Source: Castanea sativa
Taxonomy: Eukaryota > Streptophyta > Magnoliopsida > Fagales > Fagaceae
Length of the DNA: 64,000 nucleotides
Assembly (NCBI RefSeq): GCF_040712315.1
Contig: NC_134017.1
Span: 28,875,273-28,939,272, forward strand
Reading direction: 5' to 3'
Within the stretch, counting starts at the first letter, position 1. Every line of letters starts with the position of its first letter. Below the pieces are notes generated by a model, which saw nothing but the letters and a program-made list of their open reading frames with translations, was not told the DNA's origin and made no database searches. Made by a program: the position numbers and the translations under genes. This document shows, piece by piece, positions 11,143 to 22,104 of this stretch.

Positions 11143-12381
11143 ATGGCACCGATCGTGTCATTTCTCCAAGATGGGCATCTCCCTCGTGACGCCCTAGAAG
11201 CCAAGAAGATTAAAACGAGAGTGGCTAGATTTAGGATTTTGAATGATACCTTATACAAAAGGGGCTTCTCCCGACCCTATTTGAAGTGTGTCAACGAGGA
11301 AGAAGCCAAGTACGTTCTTCAAGAAGTCCACAAAGGAATTTGTGGAGACCACGCTGGGCCTAAATCTTTGATAAGAAAAGTTATTCGAATAGGATATTTT
11401 TGGCCGACCATGCAGGTAGACGCTGTAGAGCTCGTCAAGAGGTGCTATAAGTGCCAGAGGTTCGGGAACGTCCAGAGGCTGCTAGCAGAAAAGATGACGA
11501 CGATAACCTCCCCATGGCCGTTCGCATAGAGGGGGATTGATATCGTCGGCCCATTGCCCCTGGGAAAATGACAGGTAAGATTCCTGCTCGTTGCTATTGA
11601 TTACTTCACAAAATGGGTCGAAGCAGAAGTAATAGGAACTATCACAGAGGCAAGGATTCGTAGCTTTGTGTGGAAGAATATAATTTGCAGGTTCGGGATT
11701 CCAAGAACGATCATATCAGATAATGGTCGTCAGTTCGACAGCCAGGGTTTTCGAGACTTTTGCTCGGGACTAGGTATCAGGAACCAATTCTCGTCCCTTG
11801 GACACCCACAGGCGAACGGACAAACGGAAGTAACTAACTGGACACTGCTCAGAATCATCAAAGCCTGACTGGACGAGGCAAAGGGAGCATGGCCCGAAGA
11901 ATTTTCCGATGTCTTGTGGGCCTACAGAACAACAGTAAGAACCCCAACGGGAGAGACGCCTTTCAGGCTCACCTATGGTACTGAAGTAGTAATCCCAGTT
12001 GAGGTGGGTGTGGCCAGCACCAGGCGAGAAGTATTCCACGAGAAAGACAACGACGACCAACTTCGAATCAATCTGGATTGCCTAGACGAAGTAAGAGACA
12101 AGGCCTCCAGCAAGACGATGAAGTACCAGCAGAAGATGACCGAATACTATAACAAGAGGGTCAAGCTCAGACGACTTGAAATTGGCGACCTCATCCTACG
12201 CAAGGTCACCACAGCAACCAAAAATCGCGCCCATGGGAAGCTCGGTCCCACATGGGAAGGACCTTACAAGGTCGTCTACTACTCCCGGCAAGGCAGCTAT
12301 CATTTGGAGACCCTAGACGGGAAGAAGCTCCCACGACCCTGGAACATTGAGCACTTGAAGAAAGACCATCAACAAATGTAA
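11143..12381 (+). pseudogene. Element 1 integrase (broken)
   Basis: Integrase inserts the cDNA into the genome. It has the zinc-binding HHCC region (HKGICGDHAGP ... CYKCQRF, about 11325-11460), then the DDE core: Asp in GIDIVGP (about 11535), Asp in IISDNGRQFD (about 11710) and Glu in ANGQTEV (about 11830). A GPY-like C-terminal module follows (GPTWEGPYKVV, about 12245). The catalytic residues remain, but TAG at 11527-11529, TGA at 11569-11571 and TGA at 11866-11868 interrupt it (CAG, CGA and CGA expected). The last frame runs cleanly to the TAA at 12379-12381. No chromodomain is present, as expected of a non-chromovirus gypsy lineage. Confidence 0.9.
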
Positions 12382-12484
12382 CCCAAGAATGTACTCATTC
12401 CTGAAAATTAATGAAATAAAGATTCAAATAATGTCTTCATACAGGTCTCGTCAGTAGCAAGTCCCAGAAACCCGTTACAACTAA

Positions 12485-13005
12485 GTAATAAGATTCCACC
12501 TAGACGGATGTATGTTACTGACAAAGGGGTAAAGAAAAAAAAAGCCTAAGTAATAAGATTCCGCTTAGACGGATGTACATTACTGACGAAGGCGTAAAGG
12601 AAAAAAAAAAGGCTAAGTAATAAGATTCCGCCTAAACGGATGTACGTTACTAACGAAGGAGTAAAGAAAAAAAAAAGCCTAAGTAATAAGATTCCGCCTA
12701 GACGGATGTACGTTACGGACGAAGGAGTAAAGAAAAGAAAAAAAACAAAGCCTAAGTAACAAGATTCCGCCTAGACAGATGTACGTTACTGACGAAGGAG
12801 TAAAAAAAAAAAAAAAAGCCTAAGTAATAAGATTCCGCCTAGACGGATGTACGTTACTGACGAAGGCGTAAAGAAAAAAAAAAGCCTAAGTAATAAGATT
12901 CCGCCTAGACGGATGTACGTTACTAACGAAGGCGTAAAGAAAAAAAAAAGGCCTAAGTAATAAGATTCTGCCTAGACGGATGTACGTTACTAACGAAAGA
13001 GAAAG
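12485..13005 (+). repeat. Element 1 tandem array, about 8 units of about 66 bp
   Basis: The landmark AGATTCC recurs at about 12491, 12556, 12623, 12689, 12762, 12830, 12896 and 12963 (the last as AGATTCT). Each unit carries CCTAGACGGATGTACGTTAC followed by TGACGAAGG and a poly(A) spacer of variable length. The 10-mer ACTGACGAAG inside the unit also occurs at the start of the LTR (about 6795). Arrays between integrase and the 3' end are known in Tat/Ogre-type elements. The array lies between integrase and the antisense gene. Confidence 0.9.
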
Positions 13006-13263
13006 AAATGAGATCCAACCCTGACAGATCCGAAGAAGTTAACAGGCGTTGAAGGACGCACACAGGGACAACATATGTAAGTAAATACGATATTATAAAA
13101 GCCCAAAAACCAAAGGCAATTACCATTGTTTTTACATCTAAAAACCCATAAACACTAGGCTAAAGATATACTTACCAAAAAAAAAAATTAAAGATGTTCT
13201 GGAATTTGAGCCTCAAACATGTCAGGCACTTTAAAAAAAAAAATTTTTGAACAAGTAATAGGA

Positions 13264-13859
13264 TCATACATCTGGGATGGCATCGTCGTAGGTAGTGGCA
13301 CCAAGGGCAGGAGCTTCGACGACTGGGACATCAACAGTAGGAAGGTCTCTAGAACCGTCAGCAGTCGTGGCTTGGGCAGCTTCGTCAGCAGAGATCTCCC
13401 TGTCCACTTCCTCCGTGTCCAGCGTCTCCAAATTTATTCCAGAAGGGTGCTTGATGCAGTACCTCTTCAAAAGCTCGAACCCTTTGAAATACCAGTTGAA
13501 GAGCACAGAGTTGTACTCCTCAGTCTGCTGGAAACCCTCAATAGCTCTGGAGGTGATAACCTTGATCTTCTCCTTCACGGCTATAAGCTGCTCGTCCTTT
13601 TCCAGAACCAGCTGCTACTCAACCTTAAGCTCGTCACTCACTTTCTTGACCTCCTCCCTGGCATGCTGAACATCCTCCATCGAAGCTATCAGATCCCTTT
13701 TCAGCTTCAAGTTCTCCATCTCCAAGATCTTGATCCAAGAAAGCGAGGACTCAACCTTAGCCTCCTAAGCAAAATACTCAGAGGAAAGATGAATGGTCTC
13801 CCCCAGCACCTAAAAAAAAAAAAACACGCGAAGGAATTTAACCTTAGCACACCTATATA

Positions 13860-13890
<31 letters not shown>

Positions 13891-15203
13891 ACTTAACACG
13901 AGTAGGTTACCTGGACGAGCTTATGGAAATGATGACTCATTAACTTATTTGGGGGCAAACCCGACAACACCTTCAGGTCTTCTGCAGTCACGATCCCATG
14001 AGCCCTGTCCGTCGCCAACCTCTCGTCATCCCAAATGGTGGACGAGCAAGTAGCCTCCTTCCCCCTATCTAACGTACGAGGCCTTTTTGAAGCAGGGGTC
14101 GGGATCTCTTTAACCGAGGTGGCAGGAGAAGCTATTCTCGTCGTCTCAGCGCCGGAAATCATAGGAGTGGCCGAAGCAATCGGAGTGACGGAGGAAACCT
14201 TTCCTTTGACACGGACCACCTTCTTCCCAATGTTGGATAGCGGTTCGTCCTTCTTAGACAGCATTTTCTCATACATGCCCTTGTTAAATTTCGTCGTCAT
14301 CTCTGCGAAAAAGGAAAATCTTATAAAGAAGCAAAGGAACTAAGTACAGGTATGGGGATCGAGTCTGACGAACTCAATGCTTACTCTTCTTTCCTTCAAT
14401 ATCGAGGCTCCGCAGGACGTAGGGGGACGAATCGAGGCCGAGGTTGTAAAAAGCAAGCGTCCGCAGATCTACTAAGTCGTCCCAGTTTTCGATGGTCTGG
14501 GAATACACAATAGCCGTCTCAACACGCTCCTTGTAAAAAAAAAAAAGGATACTGACGCATCTAAAGTCGAGGTTCCCCACCGACGAAGCAATCTGGGGAT
14601 ATCACCCCAATTCGGGCTAGAGGGGGTCTCAAAATCGTCCCCAGACACAAATACAAATCTGGACTTCCAGTACCTGAAGGATGAAGGTAAGCCCTTGACG
14701 ATCCTGGTTTTTCTCTCCCAAGGTACTAGCTCATAATACCCGTACTCTTTGGACTCTTTTAAACGATACAAATAGACAAGCTCATTTACCTTGATCATCT
14801 CCCCGTTAGCAGCCAACCATATTTCCATACAGTTGACCACTATTCTCCATGAATTGGGCATAAGCTGCCCAGGAGCAATACCCAAATAAGCTAAGAGCTC
14901 CATCACAAACGGATAGACGGGAAGCCTAAGTCCACAAGTGAAAGTGGCCTCATTGAAGCACACTTCACCTGGAAAAAACTGACAAGCCCTCTCCTCGTTA
15001 GTAGGCCGACGAACACGAACCCGTTCCGGAAATTGAAACCTATCCCTAAACCTACCCACGACATCAGAGTCCAACCCACACGCCTCCACGAGGGCATGAA
15101 AAGCCCTAACTTCTCTAAGGGTTGACGCGGTTGTGTCCCCCTCCATAAGGTCGCCACTAGACGACAACTCGGTCTTGAGATCACTAGACCTAACCTCAAA
15201 CAT
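13264..15203 (-). pseudogene. Element 1 antisense gene (PF04195-like gypsy antisense ORF), decayed
   Basis: This gene is read opposite to gag-pol. The likely ATG is at 15203 (MFEVRSSDLK); the open frame extends upstream to 15413 without another good start. The first exon has the typical core FPGEVCFNEATFTCGLRLPV, then LGIAPGQLMPNSWRI and a charged region ending at NWGD. A candidate intron starts at GGTGATATCC (about 14610) and ends after a T-tract at TTACAAG (about 14533). Later parts are ERVETAIVYS (14374-14530), a Ser/Pro/Lys-rich segment (13893-14300) and a coiled-coil tail (13264-13800) with in-frame stops near 13770 and 13620. Function is unknown; Pfam lists the core as a putative gypsy-type transposon domain. 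Confidence 0.7.
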
Positions 15204-15900
15204 TGACTGTGGCTCCTTCACCAAACCTTCAAACCAGTCAACTGACTGGTGGAGCAATGGAAACAAGTCACCCAAGACAACGCCTAAGTTGTTACCCTCA
15301 AAAACGAAACTCTCCAAGTTTGGAAAAACGCCTAAGGACCCCCCCAAGCGAGCAAAAAGAAAGGAAATTGAAGGGCAAGCTACTCTAACCTCAAAATTAC
15401 TGACCATGGACACCCAGGCAAAGTACAGGTAAACAGGAAAGTGCTAAAGTTCCCAAGAAAAAAAAAAAAAGGAAAACCAAGAAGCAGAGGCCAAAAAGAA
15501 AAGGAAATCAGATGTTTACGAAGAGAAAAAAAAAAAAAAATCATACCTCAGAGAAGAGAAGCAAGAAGCCCAACGCCAAACACACACCAGCTCAAAGGAA
15601 AGTGAAGAAATAGGTAAAAAAGATGCTCAGAGGGATAAACTGAAAACTTGAAGAAAATGAAAGGTAAAGTAGGAGAAGAGAAGTTTAAAAACCAAAAGGA
15701 AGAAAAACCGAAAATCGGCAGGAAACCCAAGGGTCATGCAATGAGGACATAGGCCTTCTCCAACCATATCATGCCACGTGGCCACGACCCGCATAATGTT
15801 GCCACTACGCATTCAATGCAGCACGAAATCCCAAAGGTCCCAAAAAAAAAAAAAAAAAATTTCGCTTTCCACGATCGTCAGGACACACATTGACGACCAT

Positions 15901-15917
15901 GGAACCCGGGGGGCAGC
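15901..15917 (+). other. Element 1 polypurine tract
   Basis: GGAACCCGGGGGGCAGC abuts the 3' LTR. This is where plus-strand DNA synthesis would be primed. Confidence 0.75.
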
Positions 15918-16384
15918 TGATGGGACTGACGAAGAGAAACTCGGACGAGGTCGCCTCCAGAAATGAACCTGACTGATTATCTGCACCACTGACGAGAACG
16001 TTAAGGCCATTCAATGTTGCCAATAATGTTCCGGACCGTTACGAGGCTAGTTGGACGAACCGTTGGAAACACATTAAAGCCCATTACTCTGCTGGAGACG
16101 TTATCAAGGGAAACATTAACACCAAAACGGCTATAGTCCAGAAGGATATATATATATATAGCCCTCACAACACTAATACAAGATATATACAGAACCAAAA
16201 GACATACATTATTTTTGATATTTTGACTGCTACCTTCTTTCACACTAACTTTGGCATCGGAGGCGTTGTGGCAGACACCACACCAGTGACCATTTGAGTG
16301 AGTTCTTGCTTCCATCGCGTCGCCAGAGTGTGACCGGCATTATCTGGACGAACTCATAGCAACTGACGAGCTTCTGCCTCATCA
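15918..16384 (+). repeat. Element 1, 3' LTR
   Basis: It is 467 bp, TGATGGG to CATCA, collinear with the 5' LTR apart from about 25 substitutions and a 4-bp longer AT run (hand count). The target copy AATAA and the rest of the F-box exon follow. Confidence 0.93.
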
Positions 16385-18070
16385 AATAAGTTTATTTGTT
16401 TGCAAAAGCTGACTCTATTGAGTGTTGAAGTTGACGATTTGACAGTAAAAAAGATTCTATGTTGCTGCCCTTTGCTCGAGGAATTTACTTTGTCATGGTG
16501 CATGAAAGCGGAATTTGTTCACATTGGTTATGCTCCCAAGCTTAAGACGGCTATGTTTTATGGGATCAAAAGGATTAAGATTGAAGCCCCTAATCTTGAA
16601 CAACTATACTGTTCAAGATCTTCGGGTCCAGCTGGAGAATTGGACTCGGATTCGTTTGATTGCAACAATGTGAAAACACTGTGCATTAGATTATTCAATT
16701 CTTCTAAACAGTTGTTGCAGGAATTCAATTCTTAGTTTCCCCTTCTTGAGACCTTAGACTTGAATTTCTACGACGAAGAACTCAAAATTTCCGGTAATGG
16801 ACTAAGAGTTTAAGACTGTTATATTGTGGGGCAAAGCCAATGCTTCAGGTCAATTGTGAAAATCTTCATTCCTTCAAATGTTATTGGCATGCAATACCAT
16901 CCTCATTTACTATCACCCCTTCTTGTCTATTAAGAATTGAAAATACACTTTACCTACACAATCATCTAGACACTCTCAGCTTTCTAACACTCAGACAATA
17001 TCTTGGAAATTTTAAGGAGCACCAAACTTTGAAGTTGTTTCTTTTATCTACTACGGTAAGCCGAAAAATTGAAGCCTATTTACATATTTTGTTTCTACAT
17101 TTTTAATGTACATACAGCGGAGATTATATGTACATAGTCCAATTCCATGATTCCAGTTACCAGATATTGTTTCTTTACGGATTTTAATGAGAGTGTACTG
17201 GTTAATTTTATACTTTTCTGCCTTGATCAATTTAAAGAAAACTGGTTCCTAATTAGAATTACAAAATGAAACAAGCAAGCCCTTGATTAATTTTTGAGTA
17301 GTGCGAGCTGATTAATTTCATGTCTCTGAATTGAAATTGTCTAAACATATCATATACATATATGCTTGTCTATTTGTTTGCCATTTTCCTCAACCAATTG
17401 CGCAATTATTTTAAAGTTTCAATCACTCTGTTATTCATTAAAAATACAGGTTGTGCCTTGTTGTTCAAATTTGTAATTCAGCCTATATACCAAATTCATT
17501 TAGTGAATAAGTTCAAGATACTGAAGTTTAGTTAACATTTTCGCTGTCTTATTCAGATTTCCTTTACTTTAGAGGAGTTAAGTAAAGATCTACCAAGTTC
17601 TCCTATAGCAAATGTTCAGCAGTTAGAGTTGAGGGTTGTTCCAATGCAAGACTACACAGATCTTTTGGATGGCATATTATGGAGTTGTCATCCAAAATTT
17701 CTGTTGATACATGCAGAAGACAAGGAATTCATAAAGGTGAGTAAAAATTTCTGAACGAGGAGCAAAGGGCTTTAAATGTACAATTGAGAGGTTTTTATTC
17801 TTGGACTGTGTAACTAATTGGCTTACTTTTATGTGTTGTGTACTGTAGTTCTTAGGTGAGACACTACTTAACGGAGATGAAGAGGCAAAATGTTGCGGTG
17901 ACAGTCAAATGAAGTGTTGGAGGCATTACTTAAGAGCTGTTAAATCAGACTCGTACTTCCACCCTGGGATAATGAAGTATGTAAACTTTCGTCATTGCGA
18001 TGCCTTTTTGGATTCATTGTCAATTCATGGAAAAAAAGTGTTTAATTTAGAATTGTCATGGGAGGCGTGA
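16385..18070 (+). pseudogene. F-box/LRR pseudogene 1, rest of exon 1 plus exons 2 and 3
   Basis: Removing element 1 and one AATAA joins this text to 6787 in frame with the homologue at 23377. Exon 1 continues to 17055 (donor GTAAG). It carries the LRR-like region (KIEAPNLEQLYC), but TAG at 16733-16735 replaces the Lys codon of copy 2, and a further indel near 16810 shifts the frame. Exon 2 is 17557-17736 (ISFTLEELSKD ... KEFIK), with TTCAG acceptor and GTGAGT donor. Exon 3 is 17849-18070, with the Cys-rich CCGDSQMKCWRHYL block and a terminal TGA. The exon-intron structure is preserved, so this was a normal gene before decay. Confidence 0.85.
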
Positions 18071-19785
18071 AAATACCACTCTTTAGAAGCCTACAAAGAT
18101 CACAAATATTGATCCTTGATAATATTCAAGTACAATATTTACAAGTCTTGTTAAGGGTTTGTTCCAAGTTTTTATGGATGAATGGAAAATAGAGACAATG
18201 AATAATAAGGGTTATTTTTAGAATTTTGGCTTACGAGAAGGAAAAAAAAAAAAAAGATTTCTCCTTGTTAAACTCTTCTTCTTCGGGATTTCAATAGGTA
18301 GCTAGTTTGTTTTTCTCTCTCTCTCTTATAATAAAATTCCTAAATTATATACTTAGCAATCTACAAAAAAAATTTCAAGTTTAAAAATCAAATAATTGAA
18401 AGTGCTTCACAATTTATTTATTTTTGGATATTTATTGAATGAATGAGTACAATTCTCTATATTTTATTCTTTTATCTTCTTGTAATCTTGGCTCGCATAC
18501 AAGATACTTTTAATTTGGTTGGAAGATGGGATCAAACTATTTTCACAAAATCTCTAGCTTTGAGCTTGTTAGAGATTTGCCCAAATTCTTCGAGTTCTTT
18601 GAAGATTCTTCAAATGTGAAGGCTTTTGGGTTTAAGTTCTTTGGAGCTTTAGAGGCTTGATTCGTTGTGCTTCAATTGAAGTTCTTCAAGTTTTGGAAGA
18701 AGGTTGCAAATGAATTTTTTGGAATGAGAGGTAGTGCCCTCTATTAGGAGTTAGGACACATTTGTTACAATGTAATGACAATTACAATGTAATAGGAATT
18801 ATTATTACAAGTAATAATCCGAACGACATAACTATTCTTATTAATTTGTTTGGTGTCAATATAGGAATAGAATCCTGGATATAATAAAATTAAATCATAT
18901 TTAAGTAAGATTGAATAATATACTCTTTGGAATAAATTGAACCATAAATATTTACACAATTGATAATTAGGCAAAATTTCTTTAGAGTTTTGAAATAGAA
19001 AATTTGGTGGAGAATAAGAGGAAGTGCCCTATATTTATGGCTCGTTTGTTACACTGTAATGAAATTTACAATGTAATAGAAATTATTATTACAAGTAATT
19101 CAAGTAGTCAGAATGACATAACTATTCCCATTCATTTGATTGATGACAATATAGGAATATAATTTTGAATATAATAAATTGAAATCATATTTAAGTAAGA
19201 TTGCCTAATATACTCTTTTGTATAAATTACTATAAATATTTCCGCAAATGATAATTATAGTTATGAACAATCAACTGCTATTGACCTGTCAAAACATATC
19301 CATGGCCAAGTGTGATTTGTAATCTTTAACTATTGATTCAAAATATCTAAAATTCATGGCATTGTTTGTAATATCATACTACTAATATTAGTATAAATAA
19401 AGATTTAAAAAAGATGATTTCTTCCAATATATAAATTGATCAGAGATACAATATTCAACATTGATATTACCTAGGAACAACACATTTTTAATACCAATAG
19501 AGATCATTTATAATTCCATACATAAGATTCCCTGTAGCAATGTCTGTTTCATGGACCTTGTTCGTGGGTCTAATATGGTAGAAAAAAGCGTAAAAAATAG
19601 TGACAACATTAAGTGTTCTTTAAGCAACGAAGAAGATGAGAGAGCCTGTAGCTATTACATCGCTTTTAATAAAGAATAATTATTCCTCATTTTAAATAAT
19701 AATTATTCATAAAAAATTACTATTCTTTGTCATTTAAAAAAAAAACAACAACAACAAACAACTTAATAGATAAACAATAAGATTG
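18071..19785. other. Intergenic, repeats only
   Basis: The 3' flank of F-box copy 1 is followed by AT-rich DNA. The only structure is the imperfect tandem duplication at 18727-19260. The short open frames at 18765-18974 and 19461-19679 have no recognisable motif. Confidence 0.55.
18727..19260. repeat. Imperfect direct duplication, unit about 288 bp
   Basis: Blocks beginning AGAGGTAGTGCCCTC (18727) and AGAGGAAGTGCCCTA (19015) run in parallel for about 250 bp. Shared text includes TTGTTACA-TGTAATG, GAATTATTATTACAAGTAAT and CATATTTAAGTAAGATTG. The palindromic TGTAATG/CATTACA text suggests a small TIR element duplicated with its flank. Confidence 0.7.
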
Positions 19786-19945
19786 TTAGTTTCAGTTAAC
19801 TCAACTAGTAAAGTCTCTGATGATTTAATAAGAGATCTAGGATTCAATTCCCAGCTATACCAAAAATCAATTAGTGTCTTGGTCTAATGATAAATGGGCA
19901 ATCATCAGATGTGAACACAATAAGTTAAAACTCTATAAAAAATGC
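19786..19945 (+). mobile_element. tRNA-derived SINE-like repeat
   Basis: GTTAGTTTCAGTTAACTCAAC resembles a polymerase III A box and GATTCAATTCC a B box, about 45 bp apart as in a tRNA. A SINE body with CTTGGTCTAATGATAAA follows, ending in an A-rich tail. No clear target duplication was found. It is not a tRNA gene: the acceptor and anticodon arms cannot be drawn. Confidence 0.55.
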
Positions 19946-20108
19946 ATAGAAATAATTATTTTATTATAGTGTCTATTACAGTCTACCTACCCTTATAGTG
20001 GTTTTAGAGAATGTTTCCACTTCAAATTGAAATTGATCTTCTTAAGAATAAGTAGTGGATTCTGATTACTCCAAAGTCAAAACAAATCCCACTATTACTT
20101 GTTACTTA

Positions 20109-20478
20109 AAAGCCAAAGATCAACGAAAATCCAATTAGATTTCAATTTGATTCTAAATTTTGCGTCACATGTCCCATCCAATTTTAATTTTTGTACCAAA
20201 TTATTGAGTGTAAAAATCGAAGAGTCCAAAGTCAATTAGATTCTAAATTAGAGTCCAATTTTATGCCACGTTTCCATCAAATTTTTAATTTTGTGACAAG
20301 TGAATTATTGGGCTCAAAAACCAAAAATTCTAAATCCTAGAAATATATTGTCTAAAAAAGGTGTAAGCTAATACCATATATAATTTGAACATTTTCTTTT
20401 AAAAAATGTATAATTTGAACCAAGTAATTGTAATTTTTTTTAATTGTATCTATGCATATGTACAGGATTACTAGCTAA
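20109..20478 (+). mobile_element. Helitron-like non-autonomous element, copy B
   Basis: It starts with the AATCCAATTAGATTTCAATTTG text of the family. It ends with the palindromic CTATGCATATG, then ACAGGATTACTAG and CTAA before T at 20479. It has the same right end as copies A, C and D. It is non-coding. Confidence 0.45.
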
Positions 20479-20485
20479 TATATAT

Positions 20486-21728
20486 TTAAAGTTAAAGCTA
20501 AAAGAAAATTCAATTAGATTTTAAATTAGATTTCAATTGAAGTTTAATTTTGCACCAAATGTCTCAGCTAATTATTGAGAGAAAAAATTGAAAAGTCTAA
20601 ATCCAATTAAATTCTAGATAAGATTTCACTTGGTGTCTAATTTTGTGATACGTGTATCATCTAATTTTTTAATTTTTGTGGCAAGTTAAGTGTATGAAAC
20701 ACTATTTGAGCCCAAATCCACAGTCAAAAGGGAATGGGCCTGAAAGGTTTTTTACAATAAAATTTGTAGAGAGTTGGCTTAAAATCTAGGTTCTAATGAT
20801 GTTAGATAACAACAATGATGGACTTTAAACACAAAGATATACACAAGGAATTGTTTATATGAAAGAATTTTCTCCTCGAACACAAGCCGATGATGATTTA
20901 TATTACTTCTTCTTAATACAAATTACAATTATGGATAATGAGGTTTACAGTGTTTTTTCTCTCTTTCTTCCGATCCATTCTCCTTAAGATCCCTTCTCCA
21001 TTTTATATCCCCTCCTTCTCCTCTTCTTCATGCTTCACGTCAGGGTTAGATTGCTGGTTTAGATACTTGTCCCATCCACCTCCCCTGAAATCTTTGGAGA
21101 CAGGAGCCAGGTTAAACTTTGGTGCTTAGGTCTTATTTCCCCATTAATGCAGCCAAAATAGCAGTTGTAGAGCATCCAATACAGGGGCCGTGGTAACAGC
21201 TTTATCTTAGATATTCCACCGCACTTGTTCTTATCTTCCATATTTACCATGTTTACCCTTACCTATAGGATTTTCTAGAACATAGCTTGTAGATGTTAAC
21301 CAGCCCTTCTCCTACCTCAGCTATGTATAGCCGAGGACATAATCTTCCTCAAACTCTCTTCTTGGACATACTTGCTCAAACATCATCTCTTTTTTATTTA
21401 GTATTGTTTTAAGAGTTAACATTCATACATCCTCGGACCATTTAGTGTCCTTCGATTGGGCTTTTAGCCCAAAGAATACTTTTGGGCCACCCCACACATA
21501 TTCTCGGGCCCAATAACCCTACATTAAGTTTTTGGGTGGGAAAACTGAAGAGTCCGAATTTAATTAGATTTTATATTATATATACAAATAATGAGAAACC
21601 ATTAAATATTTTAGGAATCTATGGCCTCAAAAAGGTTTAAGCTATAACTCTTCACTAGGTATAATTTAATCCGTGTAATTGTGATTATTTTTAACTGTAC
21701 CTATGCATATGCACAGGTTAAACACTAA
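20486..21728 (+). mobile_element. Helitron-like non-autonomous element, copy C, split by a solo LTR
   Basis: The family text AAATTCAATTAGATTTTAAATTAG opens the copy. It is interrupted at 20691 by a solo LTR and continues after 21528. The right end reads CTATGCATATGCACAGG, then CTAA at 21725-21728 followed by T. Joining the halves across the LTR gives continuous family sequence, which supports both calls. Confidence 0.5.
20691..21523 (-). mobile_element. Solo LTR of the element-3 family
   Basis: This is an 833-bp unit TGTATG...CCCTACA with the perfect 5-bp duplication TTAAG (20686-20690 and 21524-21528). Plus-strand text such as ACAATAAAATTTGTAGAGAG and GGGCCCAATAACCC parallels the LTR at 53212 in the same orientation, so its sense strand is minus. 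A TATAAAA box lies on the minus strand near 21001-21008. A solo LTR is left when recombination between the two LTRs removes the interior. Confidence 0.88.
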
Positions 21729-22104
21729 TATTTATAAAGATAATAATCAATAAAGATTTTCTCTATGATTTCTTACTTGCTAATAATTATCTCTATTCCA
21801 ATTATTTTAATAAAAATTATTATCCATTAATTCTAAATAAAAAATTCTTTATTTTATGGTTCAAATTGCAAATTTGAATTCGCCCATGTAATGTTAATTT
21901 AAATAATACAGTTGCATCATATGATTTAATGATATATACACTTGGAATTTGCCCCTAAATTTTGACATGACATTGTAATCAGCTTAATTAAATTTTTTCA
22001 ACTCCTACGATTGCAATTTATTTTTTTCAAAATTCAAATTCATAAGCCAAATTTAATTTAATTTCCCGTGTTTAACCATCAATGTATTTAATTAGGATTT
22101 GTTT
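21729..22104. other. AT-rich spacer, nothing recognised
   Basis: Low-complexity A/T sequence between the end of Helitron-like copy C and the TIR element. No open frame or repeat end was seen. Confidence 0.6.

Larger units (their letters stand above)
6788..16384 (+). mobile_element. Element 1: Ty3/gypsy Tat-type LTR retrotransposon inserted in F-box exon
   Basis: This is a complete structure of about 9.6 kb: LTRs of 463 and 467 bp beginning TGATGGG and ending CATCA, flanked by the perfect 5-bp duplication AATAA (6783-6787 and 16385-16389). Inside are a primer-binding region, gag, protease, RT, degenerate RNase H, a second archaeal-type RNase H, integrase, a tandem array, an antisense gene and a polypurine tract. 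The second RNase H and antisense gene place it in the Tat lineage. Coding is ruined by at least nine in-frame stops and two frameshifts. I counted about 25 differences between the LTRs by hand, roughly 5%, mostly transitions, so the insertion is moderately old. Confidence 0.93.

Noticed and set aside
13219..13860. 213-codon open frame on the plus strand in element 1
   Set aside because: It is the complement of the antisense gene's coiled-coil tail, which matches the same position in elements 2 and 3.
19786..19945. Possible tRNA gene
   Set aside because: A- and B-box-like words are present, but no acceptor stem or anticodon loop can be formed; a SINE explains it better.
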